Shown piece by piece: positions 5,162-6,775 of a stretch of 6,775 nucleotides of DNA (positions are counted from its first letter, which is position 1; each line of letters begins with the position of its first letter). The stretch is taken from positions 1 through 6,775 of the forward strand of contig CAJUIE010000090.1 of NCBI GenBank assembly GCA_910586375.1, given 5' to 3'. This stretch comes from an uncultured Alistipes sp. (GTDB taxonomy: Bacteria; Bacteroidota; Bacteroidia; Bacteroidales; Rikenellaceae). Position numbers and translations under genes: made by a program. The notes below the pieces were generated by a model. It saw only the letters and a list, made by a program, of their open reading frames with translations. It was not told the DNA's origin and made no database searches.

Positions 5162-6232
5162 TCATTGCTCCACGAGGATCTGTTCGACGGGTTGCTGCTG
5201 CACGCGATCCAGCGGTCGGGAGTGGTATTTCACCCGCCCGAAATCGATCTGCGCCAGGTCGAGGCAGCGAATTGTGTTGTTGTAGGCCGTCTTGTAGTAG
5301 ATTTTGCGATGGGTCAGGTCGATGGCCGACGTCCACTGTGTGGCGCTGGGGATGTCGGGGCATTCGCCCTCGGGGTGCTCGATGCCGATGGGTATGTCGA
5401 AGTTGTTGAGCAGATGGAAACATTGCTGCACGGTATCGAATGCCGTAGCTCGCCGGGGCGCCGTGGCTCGCAGAAAGGCTGCCCGCACGAAGCGTGAGGG
5501 CGGGGTTGCGTCACCCGGAATGCCGAGAAAGCCTGAGTTGCCGCCAAGTGGCCGGAGTGTGATTTGGCCGAGCGGACGTTCGGGGGCATTGCCCGGATAG
5601 AGGTTCACGTAGTTGTTCAGGTTGGTGAGCTGCCATTCGAACCCCGGGGCGTTGGTCAGCACCCCTACGGGATTGTCGTAGAAGTGCGCCTTGCCGTCGA
5701 CGATTTCGAGCACCACCTGCCGTCCGGAGGGCTCGCCGAGGCGCCAGTGGAGCACCGACGAAGCCTCGAGCCCCACGATGCGCACGTCGGCAAGGGCGGC
5801 CTTCACCTGGTCGATCGTCGCGAATTGCGTGAGTATCCATGTGGTCACTTGCAGGTCGGCCAGTGTGCGGTCGTTGTCGGCCGGGTTGTAGGGTTCGTAG
5901 CTGCCGTAGCGCGGGAAGAAGAAGAGCCCGGCCGAGAGGCCTGCCTCGTTGATCCCTTCGGCGATGAACTCTTTTTGCACGACCGAGAGTCCCACCACGC
6001 CGTAGCGGGCCGTGAAGCGCAGGCCGTCGGTGCCGCAGGGGGTGTAGGAGCGCAGCTGTTCGCCGCGCGGGATGATGACATATGCGCTTTCGAGGGGGCC
6101 GAGGGCCCATTCGATCGTCCGCGACTGAATGTAGCTGCCGTCGGCAGCCGTGAGGGCGATGCCCGTGCAGGCGATTGCCCGGAACAGGCTGCAGCAGGCC
6201 GCAGCACCGGAGAGGAGAAGTCCTGGTTTCAT
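5162..6232 (-). CDS. Secreted choloylglycine hydrolase / penicillin V acylase family (linear amide C-N hydrolase)
   Basis: An N-terminal-nucleophile hydrolase that cleaves linear amide bonds, such as glycine/taurine-conjugated bile salts, penicillin V or N-acyl amino acids. The product is 356 aa. The first 21 residues form a signal peptide ending AIA, so cleavage would expose Cys22 (ACTGIAL) as the N-terminal nucleophile. Counterparts of the family's other active-site residues are visible: R38 and E41 in SRTIEW (the latter is often Asp in Gram-positive enzymes), N194 in GVLTNAPGFEWQLTNL, and R247 in GDATPPSRFVRA. The substrate-pocket Asn seen in many bile salt hydrolases (GLNFP) is replaced by GLFFFP (102-107), so bile salt activity cannot be assumed. 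It is convergent with the pseudouridine synthase gene and appears monocistronic. No clear TAnnTTTG box was found upstream. I leave the symbol blank because the substrate is uncertain. Confidence 0.88.
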   Translation of the reverse strand: MKPGLLLSGAAACCSLFRAIACTGIALTAADGSYIQSRTIEWALGPLESAYVIIPRGEQLRSYTPCGTDGLRFTARYGVVGLSVVQKEFIAEGINEAGLSAGLFFFPRYGSYEPYNPADNDRTLADLQVTTWILTQFATIDQVKAALADVRIVGLEASSVLHWRLGEPSGRQVVLEIVDGKAHFYDNPVGVLTNAPGFEWQLTNLNNYVNLYPGNAPERPLGQITLRPLGGNSGFLGIPGDATPPSRFVRAAFLRATAPRRATAFDTVQQCFHLLNNFDIPIGIEHPEGECPDIPSATQWTSAIDLTHRKIYYKTAYNNTIRCLDLAQIDFGRVKYHSRPLDRVQQQPVEQILVEQ

Positions 6233-6311
6233 AGATGATCCTTTTGTGCGAAGCGGGGACGTCTCAAAATCCGTGCAATGTGTCAGAACCGGGCCGCAGA
6301 CGGCGGGGGCT

Positions 6312-6473
6312 GTTTTTTCGCGGATCTTCGCCGCGGCGGACTACAGAGAGCCGCAGCCAGCGGAGCAAGACACAGCGTGTCGGGCCTCCGCATCCGGGGA
6401 CGGCGGCTCGCATCGACCAAAGGCCGAAACATTTACCGCAAATGTCATTCTGAAGCCTCGGGCCGAAAAATCT
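6312..6473. repeat. Composite hairpin-rich repeat element, copy B
   Basis: Aligns with copy A at 1949-2133. It opens with TGTTTTTTCGCGGA, lacks about 14 nt of copy A's left hairpin, then has TCTTCGC and the 29-nt block at 6339-6367 (identical to 1988-2016). A 13-nt segment unlike copy A's 17-nt one follows, then the 19-nt block 6381-6399 (identical to 2034-2052) and CGGCGGCTCG. The arms fold together: 6348-6354 pairs with 6403-6409 and 6360-6365 with 6386-6391. The right part differs from copy A: a hairpin ACATTT/AAATGT (6429-6445), then GTCATTCTGAAGC (6444-6456) and GGGCCGAAAAATCT (6460-6473), whose GGCCGAAAAA end matches the inverted left end. No gene is seen. Confidence 0.7.
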
Positions 6474-6480
6474 AAAACGA

Positions 6481-6600
6481 GCCCGGAGCCAGCGAATGGC
6501 GCTGCTACGAAGTGGCGAGCCTTCGCATCCGGGGGCGGCGGCTCGAACAGTCATCCGACTGTCATTCTTTGGCGCTTTTTTCCGCAAAAAGAGCCGCAAA
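6481..6600. repeat. Composite repeat, diverged copy C
   Basis: GAGCCAGCGAATGGC (from 6486) and GCCTTCGCATCCGGGGG (from 6519) are diverged versions of the two arms seen at 1999-2060. The outer pairing GAGCC (6486-6490) with GGCTC (6540-6544) and inner pairing GCGAA (6492-6496) with TTCGC (6522-6526) are kept, with a G-C to A-T compensatory change relative to copies A and B. Then come the ACAGTC-ATCC-GACTGT hairpin (6547-6562), GTCATTCTTTGGC (6561-6573) and a CTTTTT/AAAAAG stem (6575-6591). No gene is seen. Confidence 0.6.
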
Positions 6601-6654
6601 AACTCTCCGCCCCATGTCTCCGACTACGGCCCGACGACAATTTGCAGCAACATT

Positions 6655-6727
6655 CCGGCTCTCAAAGAGCCGGGCGGGCCGGAGCTTTCGCCCCGCGGAG
6701 GCCCGCGCTTCGCGCGTTCACTCCGCA
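6655..6727. repeat. Composite repeat fragment D (right-half modules)
   Basis: A perfect 8-bp hairpin CCGGCTCT-CAA-AGAGCCGG (6655-6673) is followed by an inverted GGGCCTCCGC module (6692-6706, read on the minus strand) and GCGCGTTCACTCCGCA (6712-6727). The last matches 2099-2114 at 15 of 16 bases. Both hairpin and block lie in the same order as in the right half of copy A, so this is a diverged fragment of the same family. The segment 6601-6654 shows nothing I recognise. Confidence 0.55.
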
Positions 6728-6762
6728 AGCTCCACCCCACCGACAAGACTAAAATTTAATCC

Positions 6763-6773
6763 TCAGAATGGCA
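6763..6773 (-). repeat. GTCATTCTGA-type repeat, inverted, at the window edge
   Basis: On the minus strand this reads TGCCATTCTGA, close to the GTCATTCTGA motif at 3531-3540 and 6444-6453. It may be the end of another repeat unit that continues beyond the window. Confidence 0.4.
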
Positions 6774-6775
6774 GC

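Noticed and set aside
6167..6181. Possible lipoprotein signal (AIAC) on the choloylglycine-hydrolase family protein
   Set aside because: The -3 residue is Ala, not the usual Leu/Val/Ile, and Cys22 aligns with the catalytic N-terminal Cys, whose amino group must be free, so lipidation would inactivate the enzyme.
5564..6238. 224-aa plus-strand open frame antisense to the hydrolase gene
   Set aside because: It lies entirely opposite a gene with intact catalytic residues and shows no recognisable domain.
6150..6759. Plus- and minus-strand open frames in the right-hand intergenic region (about 70-200 aa)
   Set aside because: They run through several hairpin repeat copies, share repeat-derived peptides with frames in the other intergenic region, and have no start context or domain.

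Overview
The window looks like chromosomal DNA from a high-GC gut member of the Bacteroidetes, most like Alistipes. Three things point there: the gene content (a pectin-degradation pair, a choloylglycine-hydrolase family enzyme, and a pseudouridine synthase with a long basic N-terminus); a Bacteroidetes-type -7 promoter element (TAnnTTTG) in front of the pseudouridine synthase; and no clear Shine-Dalgarno sequences at the starts. The genus is an inference from style, not from a database match.

Layout: positions 3-251 (+) hold the C-terminus of a pectinesterase. Two bases later, 254-1897 (+) encodes a secreted family 43 glycoside hydrolase, so the two are almost certainly co-transcribed and look like the end of a pectin/hemicellulose utilisation locus. 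A 243-bp intergenic stretch (1898-2140) packed with repeats and hairpins follows. Then come a MATE-family efflux transporter (2141-3463, -), a 325-bp divergent intergenic region with a further repeat copy and the promoters, an RsuA/RluB-family 23S rRNA pseudouridine synthase (3789-5048, +) closed by a strong intrinsic terminator (5069-5110), a convergent secreted linear-amide hydrolase of the bile salt hydrolase / penicillin V acylase family (5162-6232, -), and about 540 bp of repeat-rich DNA to the window end in which I see no gene.

The protein genes belong to recognisable families. The least explained material is the noncoding DNA. All three larger intergenic regions carry pieces of one family of short, GC-rich, modular, hairpin-forming repeats. 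A 29-nt and a 19-nt block are identical between 1988-2052 and 6339-6399 while the segment between them varies in sequence and length. A third, diverged copy keeps the hairpin with one compensatory base-pair change. The 1949-2133 unit is bounded by a 16-bp perfect inverted repeat. Other modules (an ACAGTC/GACTGT hairpin, a GGCTC/GAGCC triloop hairpin, a GCGCGTTC-N-CTCCGCA block) recur in shuffled order. This suggests a REP/MITE-like non-autonomous element family, with no transposase visible in this window.
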